From Tatlockia sp. (lineage in GTDB: Bacteria > Cyanobacteriota > Cyanobacteriia > Cyanobacteriales > Chroococcidiopsidaceae), in assembly GCA_013698215.1 (NCBI GenBank), contig JACCVJ010000161.1, positions 1-6,930 of the forward strand: a DNA stretch of 6,930 bases. The letters run 5' to 3'. Shown here one piece after another: positions 1-5,564 of the stretch; the stretch's first letter is position 1, and the number at the start of each line of letters is the position of its first letter. A model generated the notes under the pieces. It saw only the letters and a list, made by a program, of their open reading frames with translations, searched no databases and was not told where the DNA came from. Made by a program: the position numbers and the translations under genes.

Positions 1-21
1 GGTTACTATATTTTGAGAGTT

Positions 22-867
22 TTAAGAATTTGCAATCTTTGGTTTGCGACCATATACATAAAAGGTAGTAATATCATTCCAGATTCCTTGCTCAGTTTGT
101 AGTGCTGCTAATTCTGTTTCAAATTCAGCTTTAGCTTGTACTAGCTGCTCCGATGAAAGTTGTGATAAAGGTGGTGGATACTGTCCAGGTGCGGGATGAG
201 AACTTCCCGCCCACATTCCTTTAGCTTTGTCTAAACTAATATAACTTCCCTCTTGCTCAACTTTGATATCAATTGCCTCAAATTCTGCCTGCTGAAGCAA
301 GTTGTGGCATTTTTCAACTGTACCAGTTGGCTTACTCATCAAAAATGAAACACCATACTTTTGAGCAATTTTCTGGGTAACAACTCCACCTACAAAAGCG
401 GTATCAGCAAAAGCATGAATTCCTATAATTCCCCCAGGTTTTAGGTAGTTATACCAAAGACGTAGCGCCGCAATTAAATCAGACATCCAGATAAATGCAG
501 ATGAGCAGAAAACCCGGTCAAAACTATTAGTAGCAAAGTTAAGCGTTTCTGCATCTGCAAGCTGAAATTCAACATTTTTGAGATTTAATTTTTCAGCATT
601 ATGTCTTGCTTGTTCCAGCATTCCAGAAGAAATATCTATACCAATTACTCTACCTTCAGCGCCAACTAACTGAGCAGAGTAATTCGCAACATGACCTGTT
701 CCTGTTGCAATGTCTAAAATATACTGACCTGAACTAACTTGTCCATACTCAACAAGGCGATGAGCAATCTGCAAATGCCAATTGCTATTGTCATAAGTTG
801 AGCTTCTAGCAGTATATAAATCTGCTATTTCTTGCTTATACATTTCTAAGTCAAGTTGTATTTTCAT
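22..867 (-). CDS. Class I SAM-dependent methyltransferase (UbiE/MenG-like)
   Basis: Predicted cytosolic methyltransferase with a Rossmann fold; the substrate is unknown. Numbered from the ATG at 865-867 (281 aa), motif I (ILDIATGTGHVA) is at about 50-61. The acidic residue that binds the SAM ribose is Asp78 in VIGID. The adenine-side motif LADAETLNF is at 103-111, and the post-motif LKPGG at 142-146. The C-terminal third is less conserved and probably shapes the substrate site. A TTG at 901-903 would add 12 hydrophobic residues, and an ATG at 841-843 would remove 8. None of the three has a clear Shine-Dalgarno site, so the start is uncertain. The gene stands alone on the minus strand and diverges from the small membrane protein gene. 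UbiE/MenG-like quinone methylation is one possibility, but the family is broad and this assignment is not safe. Confidence 0.88.
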   Translation of the reverse strand: MKIQLDLEMYKQEIADLYTARSSTYDNSNWHLQIAHRLVEYGQVSSGQYILDIATGTGHVANYSAQLVGAEGRVIGIDISSGMLEQARHNAEKLNLKNVEFQLADAETLNFATNSFDRVFCSSAFIWMSDLIAALRLWYNYLKPGGIIGIHAFADTAFVGGVVTQKIAQKYGVSFLMSKPTGTVEKCHNLLQQAEFEAIDIKVEQEGSYISLDKAKGMWAGSSHPAPGQYPPPLSQLSSEQLVQAKAEFETELAALQTEQGIWNDITTFYVYGRKPKIANS

Positions 868-1148
868 TTTTAAACATAAAAATAACACAAAATCAGCAAG
901 CAAATAGTTACATTTTATGCAAAAGATTAGTGTTGTCTACTTTGAAGCAGGGAGTTTTTAGAGCGGAACACTAGATAAATATAGTTTTTGCCTTCTGCCA
1001 AAAGGAAGTTGCGATCGCGTCAAGCTGAGAAAACATAGTCCGAACTGTAAATTACTGTTGCGAAAATCTCAAAAACCTTCAAAAATTGTCTAAAACACAA
1101 TTAGAGCCTTAATCTAAAAAATTTAAGACAGTCCTGGAGAAAATATTT

Positions 1149-1460
1149 ATGGATAAATTACGCAAGTATCGTTTAACCTGCACCCTAACCTTTGGTGATA
1201 TCTACGGTCAAATTATTGTTTGGCTAATTACCATTACCCTTAGTTTGGCTTCAGCCATGGCGCTCATGGGAGCAAGAAGACCTTACTATGCCTTGGCTAC
1301 CGTGGGACTAATTGTATTGCTATCTTTGCCATTTTTGCTGTTTGCGTTCGTCACGACGTTGTTTAACCACATCGAATTAATTGCCGTAGATGCTCAAACC
1401 CAGTACGAGCCAATGCCTGGTAATGTAGCAAATCAGCGCCCAGTAGAAGCAACAACTTAA
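1149..1460 (+). CDS. Small two-helix membrane protein, function unknown
   Basis: Encodes 103 aa. A short basic N-terminus (MDKLRKYR) is followed by two hydrophobic segments at about 20-40 and 47-72, separated by a short polar turn containing GARRP. A polar tail from about 73 to the end carries acidic and Gln/Pro residues. By the positive-inside rule, the basic N-terminus and the ARR turn make an exact topology ambiguous. The start is well supported: GGAGA at 1136-1140 lies 8 bases before the ATG. An intrinsic terminator at 1481-1512 follows directly, so it looks monocistronic and transcriptionally separate from sdhA. I do not recognise a family and see no catalytic motif. Confidence 0.8.
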   Translation: MDKLRKYRLTCTLTFGDIYGQIIVWLITITLSLASAMALMGARRPYYALATVGLIVLLSLPFLLFAFVTTLFNHIELIAVDAQTQYEPMPGNVANQRPVEATT

Positions 1461-1480
1461 GTAACAAAAGATAAATTTTA

Positions 1481-1512
1481 AAAAAATCCTTGCCTTGTGG
1501 TGAGGATTTTTT
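1481..1512 (+). terminator. Rho-independent terminator after the small membrane protein gene
   Basis: A 14-bp stem (1481-1494 with 1499-1512, including two G-U wobbles) closes on a TTGT loop. The 3' arm ends in six T residues and the 5' arm starts with six A residues, so it could work in both directions. It lies 20 bases after the stop codon at 1458-1460 and 39 bases before sdhA, which separates the two transcripts. Confidence 0.85.
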
Positions 1513-1551
1513 ATTGAGTCAAAATATAAAGAACAACTATTTGTTTTACTT

Positions 1552-3279
1552 ATGCTAGAACACGACGTAATTATTATTGGTGGTGGATTGGCTGGATGCC
1601 GTGCAGCCGTTGAAATTGCCCGTACAGACCCTAAGTTAAATATTGCGGTTGTTGCCAAAACTCACCCCATTCGCTCCCACTCGGTAGCCGCTCAAGGGGG
1701 AATTGCTGCAACTTTAAAAAACGTCGATGCTGCTGATAGTTGGGAAGCTCACGCTTTTGATACGGTGAAAGGCTCTGACTATTTAGCCGATCAAGATGCG
1801 GTAGAAATTCTTACCCGCGAAGCGCCAGAAGTTGTCATCGATTTAGAACATATGGGGGTGATGTTTTCCCGCCTGGATGATGGACGCATCGCTCAAAGGG
1901 CTTTCGGCGGACATTCCCACAACCGCACCTGCTACGCCGCCGACAAAACGGGTCACGCTATCTTGCATGAATTAGTTAGCAATCTGAGACGCTATAACGT
2001 ACATATTTACGATGAATGGTATGTAATGCGGCTGATTGTGGAGGAAGAGGAAGCAAAAGGCGTTGTGATGTACCGGATTTTGGACGGTCATGTTGAAGTA
2101 GTCCGCGCCAAAGCTGTAATGTTTGCCACTGGCGGCTATGGACGGGCTTACAATACTACTTCAAATGACTACGCTTCGACGGGTGACGGGCTGGCTATGA
2201 CAGCTTTTGCAGGTTTACCTTTAGAAGACATGGAATTTGTGCAATTTCATCCTACGGGGCTTTATCCGGTGGGTGTGCTAATTTCTGAAGCAGTGCGGGG
2301 AGAGGGTGCGTACTTAATTAATGCTTTAGGCGATCGCTTTATGAATACCTATGCTCCAAGTCGTATGGAACTTGCCCCCCGCGATATTACCTCGCGCGCG
2401 ATCGCTCGTGAAATTGCCGCAAAGCGCGGTATTAACTCTGATGGTAGCGAAGGAGGTAAGTTTGTGTATCTCGATTTGCGCCACATGGGGGAAGAAAAAA
2501 TTATGAGTCGGATTCCCTTTTGTTGGGAAGAAGCCCATAGATTAGTCGGAATTGATGCCGTACATCAACCTATTCCAGTACGCCCGACAATTCATTATTC
2601 TATGGGTGGGATTCCTGTAAATACTGATGGCAAAGTCCGCAGTAGTGGAGATGGATTTATCGATCGCTTTTTTGCGGCGGGAGAATCGGCTTGTGTATCA
2701 GTACACGGCGCTAATAGACTGGGGAGTAATTCGTTATTGGAATGTGTGGTTTATGGGCGGAGGACGGGATTTGCGATCGCCGAATTTGTCCAAAATCGCA
2801 AATTACCCGTTGTAGATGAGCAGCGTTATGTTCAAGGGGCGACGAAGCAAATGCAGCAACTAATCGCCCAAGAAGGAAAGTATCGGATTGCTCAAGTTCG
2901 CCAAGCTTTTCAAGATTGCATGACTGAGCATTGCGGAGTTTTTCGGACAGAGGAAGTAATGCGCTCTGGTTTGCAACAGTTGCAGCAAATTCAACAGCAA
3001 TACCAAGATATATATTTAGATGACAAGGGAAACTGTTGGAACTCCGAACTTGTGGAAGCTCTGGAATTGCAAAGTTTATTAGTAGTGGGGGAGATAATTT
3101 TAACTTCGGCTTTGAGTCGCACCGAAAGCCGGGGCGCTCATTGTCGTGAAGATTACACCGAGCGAGACGATGAGAATTTTCTTAAGCATACGATGGCTTA
3201 CTACTCCCCCGCAGGCATTGATATTCAATACCGCCCTGTAACGATTACAATGTTTGAGCCAAAAGAGCGCAAGTATTAG
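1552..3279 (+). CDS. sdhA: Succinate dehydrogenase/fumarate reductase flavoprotein subunit
   Basis: Catalytic subunit that oxidises succinate to fumarate (or the reverse) and passes electrons through an FeS subunit to quinone; in cyanobacteria it feeds the thylakoid plastoquinone pool. The 575-aa length is usual. The FAD-binding GGGLAG is at 10-15. RSHSVAAQGG (41-50) carries His43, the expected site of covalent FAD attachment. Active-site candidates by alignment to E. coli SdhA/FrdA are His233 (HPTG), Ser245-Glu246, Arg277 (APRD), His348 (HYSMGG) and Arg389 (ANRLGSNS). The C-terminal ESRGAHCREDY (525-535) is typical of SdhA. Residues 245-252 (SEAVRGEG) replace the usual Thr-Glu dyad with Ser-Glu, a wording also seen in L-aspartate oxidase. 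The covalent His and the SdhA C-terminus argue against NadB. No sdhB or membrane anchor lies nearby, as is common in cyanobacteria. No clear Shine-Dalgarno site precedes the ATG, but the start matches the family N-terminus. Confidence 0.95.
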   Translation: MLEHDVIIIGGGLAGCRAAVEIARTDPKLNIAVVAKTHPIRSHSVAAQGGIAATLKNVDAADSWEAHAFDTVKGSDYLADQDAVEILTREAPEVVIDLEHMGVMFSRLDDGRIAQRAFGGHSHNRTCYAADKTGHAILHELVSNLRRYNVHIYDEWYVMRLIVEEEEAKGVVMYRILDGHVEVVRAKAVMFATGGYGRAYNTTSNDYASTGDGLAMTAFAGLPLEDMEFVQFHPTGLYPVGVLISEAVRGEGAYLINALGDRFMNTYAPSRMELAPRDITSRAIAREIAAKRGINSDGSEGGKFVYLDLRHMGEEKIMSRIPFCWEEAHRLVGIDAVHQPIPVRPTIHYSMGGIPVNTDGKVRSSGDGFIDRFFAAGESACVSVHGANRLGSNSLLECVVYGRRTGFAIAEFVQNRKLPVVDEQRYVQGATKQMQQLIAQEGKYRIAQVRQAFQDCMTEHCGVFRTEEVMRSGLQQLQQIQQQYQDIYLDDKGNCWNSELVEALELQSLLVVGEIILTSALSRTESRGAHCREDYTERDDENFLKHTMAYYSPAGIDIQYRPVTITMFEPKERKY

Positions 3280-3315
3280 TAGACACGTTGCACCTATATT
3301 CGATTGTTAATGTAG

Positions 3316-3336
3316 AGACGTTCCAGTGGAACGTCT
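3316..3336. repeat. Perfect 10-bp-arm palindrome downstream of sdhA
   Basis: AGACGTTCCA (3316-3325) and TGGAACGTCT (3327-3336) are exact reverse complements around one central G. It starts 36 bases after the sdhA stop. As RNA it would form a stable hairpin and could protect the sdhA 3' end or slow polymerase, but no T-run follows, so I do not call it a terminator. The leading TGTAGAGACGT (3311-3321) recurs at 6421-6431, which suggests a dispersed repeat family. Confidence 0.8.
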
Positions 3337-3381
3337 TGCTTGTATTCTGAGTTCCACTGGAACGTCTTGCTTGTATTCTGA
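3320..3381 (+). repeat. Two tandem 31-bp repeats
   Basis: Unit 1 is 3320-3350 and unit 2 is 3351-3381. They differ at one base: GTTCCAGTGGAAC in unit 1, GTTCCACTGGAAC in unit 2. Each holds the inner palindrome GTTCCA-N-TGGAAC followed by GTCTTGCTTGTATTCTGA; the varying base is the unpaired centre. The second copy supplies the probable -35 element of the next promoter. Confidence 0.9.
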
Positions 3382-3400
3382 GCAAGGACAAATGTATAAT
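3371..3400 (+). promoter_or_regulatory. Probable sigma-70-type promoter for the manganese riboswitch transcript
   Basis: A perfect -10 TATAAT at 3395-3400 is preceded by TTGTAT at 3371-3376 (4 of 6 matches to TTGACA) with an 18-bp spacer. Transcription would begin near 3407, just ahead of the first helix of the aptamer at 3410, so the promoter and aptamer are well placed. The -35 hexamer falls within the second 31-bp repeat. Confidence 0.65.
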
Positions 3401-3409
3401 TTGTACTAA

Positions 3410-3539
3410 TGAAGGGGAGTAGCTACTGGTAATATTTGCCAGTCCATCAGAATCAACATACTGGCAATAATCCCGCCTGGTTCTGATGACAAGTTAGGAA
3501 TTAGTAACTAATTTCAGCAATTTGGCAGCGAGACTTTCA
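3410..3539 (+). ncRNA. yybP-ykoY manganese riboswitch aptamer
   Basis: The hallmark GGGGAGTAGC is at 3414-3423 and the matching 3' signature GCGAGACTTTCACC at 3528-3541. A four-way-junction layout can be drawn by hand: P1 pairs 3410-3415 with 3534-3539 (one G-U), a second hairpin pairs 3425-3429 with 3439-3443, a third pairs 3445-3452 with 3481-3488 (8 bp, perfect), and a fourth pairs 3491-3497 with 3508-3514 (one G-U). This class binds Mn2+ and turns on manganese exporters, including UPF0016 proteins, which fits the gene downstream. Recognition is from memory of the consensus plus manual folding; no covariance model was run. Confidence 0.88.
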
Positions 3540-3568
3540 CCTAGTTCACAGCAAATGTGGGCTTGGTG
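3538..3568 (+). promoter_or_regulatory. Riboswitch expression-platform hairpin overlapping aptamer P1
   Basis: Bases 3538-3550 can pair with 3556-3568 around a GCAAA loop: 13 positions with one T-T mismatch and two G-U wobbles, extendable by two or three more pairs. The 5' arm uses bases of the aptamer's closing helix P1 (3534-3539), so the hairpin and the Mn-bound fold compete. No T-run follows, so this is probably not a terminator; it may relay the switch to the translation start region. Confidence 0.5.
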
Positions 3569-3596
3569 GAGTGCGACGATGTGCATCTTTATCAAG

Positions 3597-3617
3597 CTCA
3601 AAAAAGTAACTTTTGAG
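3597..3617 (+). promoter_or_regulatory. Hairpin that can mask the Shine-Dalgarno site of the exporter gene
   Basis: CTCAAAA (3597-3603) pairs perfectly with TTTTGAG (3611-3617) around a 7-base loop. The 3' arm covers the first half of the GAGGAG Shine-Dalgarno (3615-3620). This suggests control of translation by the upstream manganese riboswitch, though how the aptamer shifts this hairpin is not visible. Confidence 0.5.
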
Positions 3618-3620
3618 GAG
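3615..3620 (+). promoter_or_regulatory. Shine-Dalgarno GAGGAG that fixes a GTG start at 3631
   Basis: GAGGAG lies 10 bases before the GTG at 3631-3633. An upstream in-frame TTG at 3613 would place this site inside the coding region and add six non-conserved residues. Starting at GTG gives MLTAFSKGLSLITVSELGDKT, which begins as related cyanobacterial proteins do. Confidence 0.7.
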
Positions 3621-3630
3621 CAAGGGTAGG

Positions 3631-4251
3631 GTGCTAACTGCTTTTAGTAAAGGTTTATCGTTAATTACCGTTTCTGAGTTAGGAGATAAAACCTTTTTTA
3701 TCGCCGTAATTTTGGCGATGCGTCACTCCCGCAAAATCGTATTTACTGGAGTACTCGCCGCTTTAGCCGCCATGACGATAATTTCGGTACTGGTAGGACA
3801 AGTTGCTTCTTTGTTTCCTACAAAATACGTCCATTACAGCGAAATTATTTTATTTATTGGTTTTGGTATTAAGCTAATATACGCCGCAAGTCAAATGCCT
3901 CAAGATTCTTGCGATGTAGAAGTAGTCAAAGAAGCAACGGAAGTCGTAGAAAAAGCTGAGTTGAAATTGTCTAAAAAACAAGTAGCTACGGCAATTTATA
4001 TAGAAGCCTTCGTGTTAACTTTTATCGCCGAATGAGGCGATCGCACTCAAATAGCTACTATCGCCCTTTCTGCTGCTAATAACCCCGTAGGCGTGACTAT
4101 TGGCGCAATTATCGGTCATGGAATTTGTACGGCGTTAGCTGTTATGGGTGGGCGGATGCTGGCGGGGCAAATTTCTGAACGTACTCTTACTTTTGCTGGA
4201 GGCGGCTTATTTTTACTATTTGGTGTCCTAAGTTTGTTAGAAAAAATGTAG
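3631..4251 (+). pseudogene. UPF0016/GDT1 (Mnx/PAM71-like) Mn2+/Ca2+ exporter interrupted by one in-frame TGA
   Basis: Family members (cyanobacterial Mnx, plant PAM71, human TMEM165, yeast Gdt1) are membrane cation exporters built from two three-helix repeats, each with an E-x-G-D-[KR]-[TS] motif. The first motif, ELGDKT, is at codons 16-21. The second reads E-stop-GDRT at codons 134-139: TGA at 4033-4035 takes the place of the Trp of the usual EWGDR, a single TGG-to-TGA change. The frame then continues for 71 codons without further damage (GDRTQIATIAL through to the final LLEKM) and ends in TAG at 4249-4251. The total of 206 codons is a normal family length. A linker with many Glu/Lys residues (about 92-120) joins the repeats. 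The product stopping at 4035 would have 134 residues and only half of the ion site. Promoter, manganese riboswitch and Shine-Dalgarno are all preserved upstream. A sequencing error, a fresh nonsense mutation or readthrough could explain it. Confidence 0.88.
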
Positions 4252-4279
4252 GACAGCTGTAAAAGTACGTTCTAAATAA

Positions 4280-5182
4280 TTAGGGCGTGGTAGTCGGTGA
4301 TGGTGCGATCGCTAATTGCAGAATTTGCGCTTTGTACTCAGGAGGGGCGAGATTAGCGGCGGTTTCAAACAGAGGTTTTGCTTGGTCATTTTTGCCTTGC
4401 TCTTTCAAAACGCTGGCTTTGGCAAGTACGGGGCGAAAATCTTTGCTATCTAAACCAGTTGCGCGATCGTAGAGAGAAATCGCATCATCGTAACGTTTTT
4501 GCACTGCTAAGACGCTACCTTTAGCCAAAAAAGGACGGATATCTTGAGAATTTGTGGCGATCGCGCGATCGTAGGTAGCGATCGCTTCGTCGTAACGTTT
4601 TTGGTTAGCGTAAACTTCCCCTAAAAGCAACTGTACAGTAATTGTATCTGTGCTTCCAGTTGCTTTAGTCAAAGTATCTTGCAAAAAGCTAATGGCTTCA
4701 TCGGGGCGCTGTTGCTGCAATAAAGTTAGCACTAATCCTTGTAAAGCTAAGTTATCGCTGGGGTTTGTTTTTAAGATTGCACGATAAGCATTTTGTCCCC
4801 CAGCAATATCTCCCGTTCTTACTTTAGCTTGGGCAAGGAGCAGCGTATATTGGGTTTGAGTGGGGTTTAAGGCTGCCAATTTTTCAATAGATGGGATTGC
4901 TCCTTTAACATCCCCTAATTTAATTTTGGCATCGACCAATCCTTGTAAAGCTGTCTGGTTTTCGGGTTCGCGCTGCAAAACTAACTCAAAACCCCTTACT
5001 TGGTCTGTTAATTGCGTTTTTTGGGCGGTAAGAGTTTGCCCAGAGGGTAAAGGTGATGCTGTAGGGGGCTGGCTTTGCTCAATGGTACTTGTCAATAGTG
5101 GAAGCATAGAACCTCCCACTAAAGCAATAGCTGCCACCACTAATATGATATTTATTAACCAGCGATTGCTCTTTTTAGACAC
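4280..5182 (-). CDS. Membrane-anchored tetratricopeptide (TPR) repeat protein
   Basis: TPR proteins are scaffolds for protein-protein contact; the partner here is unknown. From the GTG at 5180-5182 the product has 300 aa. A basic start (SKKSNRW) precedes one hydrophobic helix (about 8-30) and a Ser/Pro/Thr/Gln-rich linker (about 31-55), so it is probably an N-in anchored protein with the repeats outside the cytosol (lumen or periplasm). About six TPR-like units follow to about residue 282. The clearest are the two adjacent copies with KRYDEAIATYDRAI and KRYDDAISLYDRAT. The tail is Pro/Thr-rich. The start was chosen because AAGG (5190-5193) lies 7 bases upstream; another GTG at 5195-5197 would add five residues. 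It converges with the exporter gene, with 28 bases between their stops. An assembly factor for photosynthetic complexes is conceivable but unsupported. Confidence 0.87.
   Translation of the reverse strand: MSKKSNRWLINIILVVAAIALVGGSMLPLLTSTIEQSQPPTASPLPSGQTLTAQKTQLTDQVRGFELVLQREPENQTALQGLVDAKIKLGDVKGAIPSIEKLAALNPTQTQYTLLLAQAKVRTGDIAGGQNAYRAILKTNPSDNLALQGLVLTLLQQQRPDEAISFLQDTLTKATGSTDTITVQLLLGEVYANQKRYDEAIATYDRAIATNSQDIRPFLAKGSVLAVQKRYDDAISLYDRATGLDSKDFRPVLAKASVLKEQGKNDQAKPLFETAANLAPPEYKAQILQLAIAPSPTTTP
4557..4585. repeat. Closely spaced pair of HIP1 octamers (11 copies in the window)
   Basis: GCGATCGC occurs at 4557-4564 and 4578-4585, with a near match (GCGATCGT) between them. Other exact copies start at 1011, 2330, 2398, 2773, 4037, 4305, 5308, 6377 and 6535. 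HIP1 is the over-represented cyanobacterial palindrome. Most copies lie inside coding regions, and the one at 4037 overlaps the Gly-Asp-Arg codons just after the TGA of the exporter gene. Confidence 0.9.
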
Positions 5183-5346
5183 AAAACTGCCTTGCACTTT
5201 TTATAGTATTATCCTTGACCAAAATAGAATCATTTGCCCCTAATACGCAAAGGAGCAAAGCTTTTCTCCATAAAACTTTGCATTTGGTGTAAAGGAGATT
5301 TTGGAGTGCGATCGCCCTTGTAGCTGTGCTATGCTTCCCTCACTAT

Positions 5347-5364
5347 GCTCGGCAACGCCGGAGC
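5347..5364. repeat. Small GC-rich hairpin in the intergenic region
   Basis: GCTCGGC (5347-5353) pairs with GCC-GAGC (5357-5359 and 5361-5364) around an AAC loop, with one bulged G at 5360. It stands out as GC-rich in an AT-rich spacer and may be a remnant of a dispersed palindromic repeat. There is no T-run, so it is not a typical terminator. Confidence 0.5.
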
Positions 5365-5430
5365 TTGAACTACGCCCCATACTAGCAATAGTTGCTTAAA
5401 ATCAGTATAACTAAGGCAAAATTGTCTTTA

Positions 5431-5439
5431 TGTTATAGT
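5431..5439 (+). promoter_or_regulatory. Possible extended -10 promoter for the hypothetical gene
   Basis: TGTTATAGT fits TGnTATAAT with one mismatch. No good -35 hexamer lies 16-18 bases upstream, which extended -10 promoters can tolerate. It would give a leader of roughly 120 bases. Confidence 0.35.
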
Positions 5440-5564
5440 CGCACTGTAAAAGCTAAGGTAAATAAGGATTAGTTTATTTCTTTAACTTGTGCCGATTTCT
5501 GGAAAAGGTGTAATATCCCGATCTCAAGTCCTAAAAAGGATAGTCTCCGCCGCAAGGAGTTTTT

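Larger units (their letters stand above)
5183..5564. other. Divergent intergenic region, no gene seen
   Basis: About 380 bases separate the TPR gene from the hypothetical gene. I see no credible reading frame here. It contains a HIP1 site (5308-5315), the direct repeat CTATGCT-CTATGCT around 5328-5349, a GC-rich hairpin (5347-5364), a possible extended -10 promoter (5431-5439), and two short stems next to the start of the next gene. Confidence 0.6.

Noticed and set aside
1377..1658. Minus-strand open frame across the terminator and the start of sdhA
   Set aside because: It overlaps two well-supported genes, has a Ser/Ile/Cys-rich composition with no recognisable motif, and is a shadow.
1552..3279. 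L-aspartate oxidase (nadB) as the identity of the flavoprotein
   Set aside because: The covalent-FAD motif RSHS, AQRAFGGHS, HPTG and the C-terminal ESRGAHCREDY fit SdhA; only the SEAVRGEG segment resembles NadB.
3538..3568. Rho-independent terminator in the riboswitch leader
   Set aside because: The stem is strong enough, but the bases after it (GAGTGCGACG) are not a T-run.
3613..3630. TTG start for the exporter gene, six codons upstream of the GTG
   Set aside because: The Shine-Dalgarno GAGGAG would then lie inside the coding region, and the added residues (RSKGR) do not resemble the family start.
3280..3630. Remnant of a second UPF0016 gene or a small protein gene between sdhA and the exporter
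   Set aside because: No reading frame resembles the family; the stretch is explained by repeats, promoter and riboswitch.
4033..4035. TGA decoded as selenocysteine, or as Trp by a changed genetic code
   Set aside because: The family has Trp here, not Cys; other genes in the window use TGG for Trp normally, and I see no selenocysteine insertion hairpin. Cyanobacteria use the standard bacterial code.
4033..4251. A separate second-half UPF0016 gene starting after the TGA
   Set aside because: The first available start codons (GTG, ATG) lie beyond the GDRT motif and have no Shine-Dalgarno, so such a product would lack the ion-binding motif.
4860..5243. Plus-strand open frame opposite the TPR gene
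   Set aside because: It is antisense to a clear TPR coding region, with no family resemblance and no Shine-Dalgarno site.
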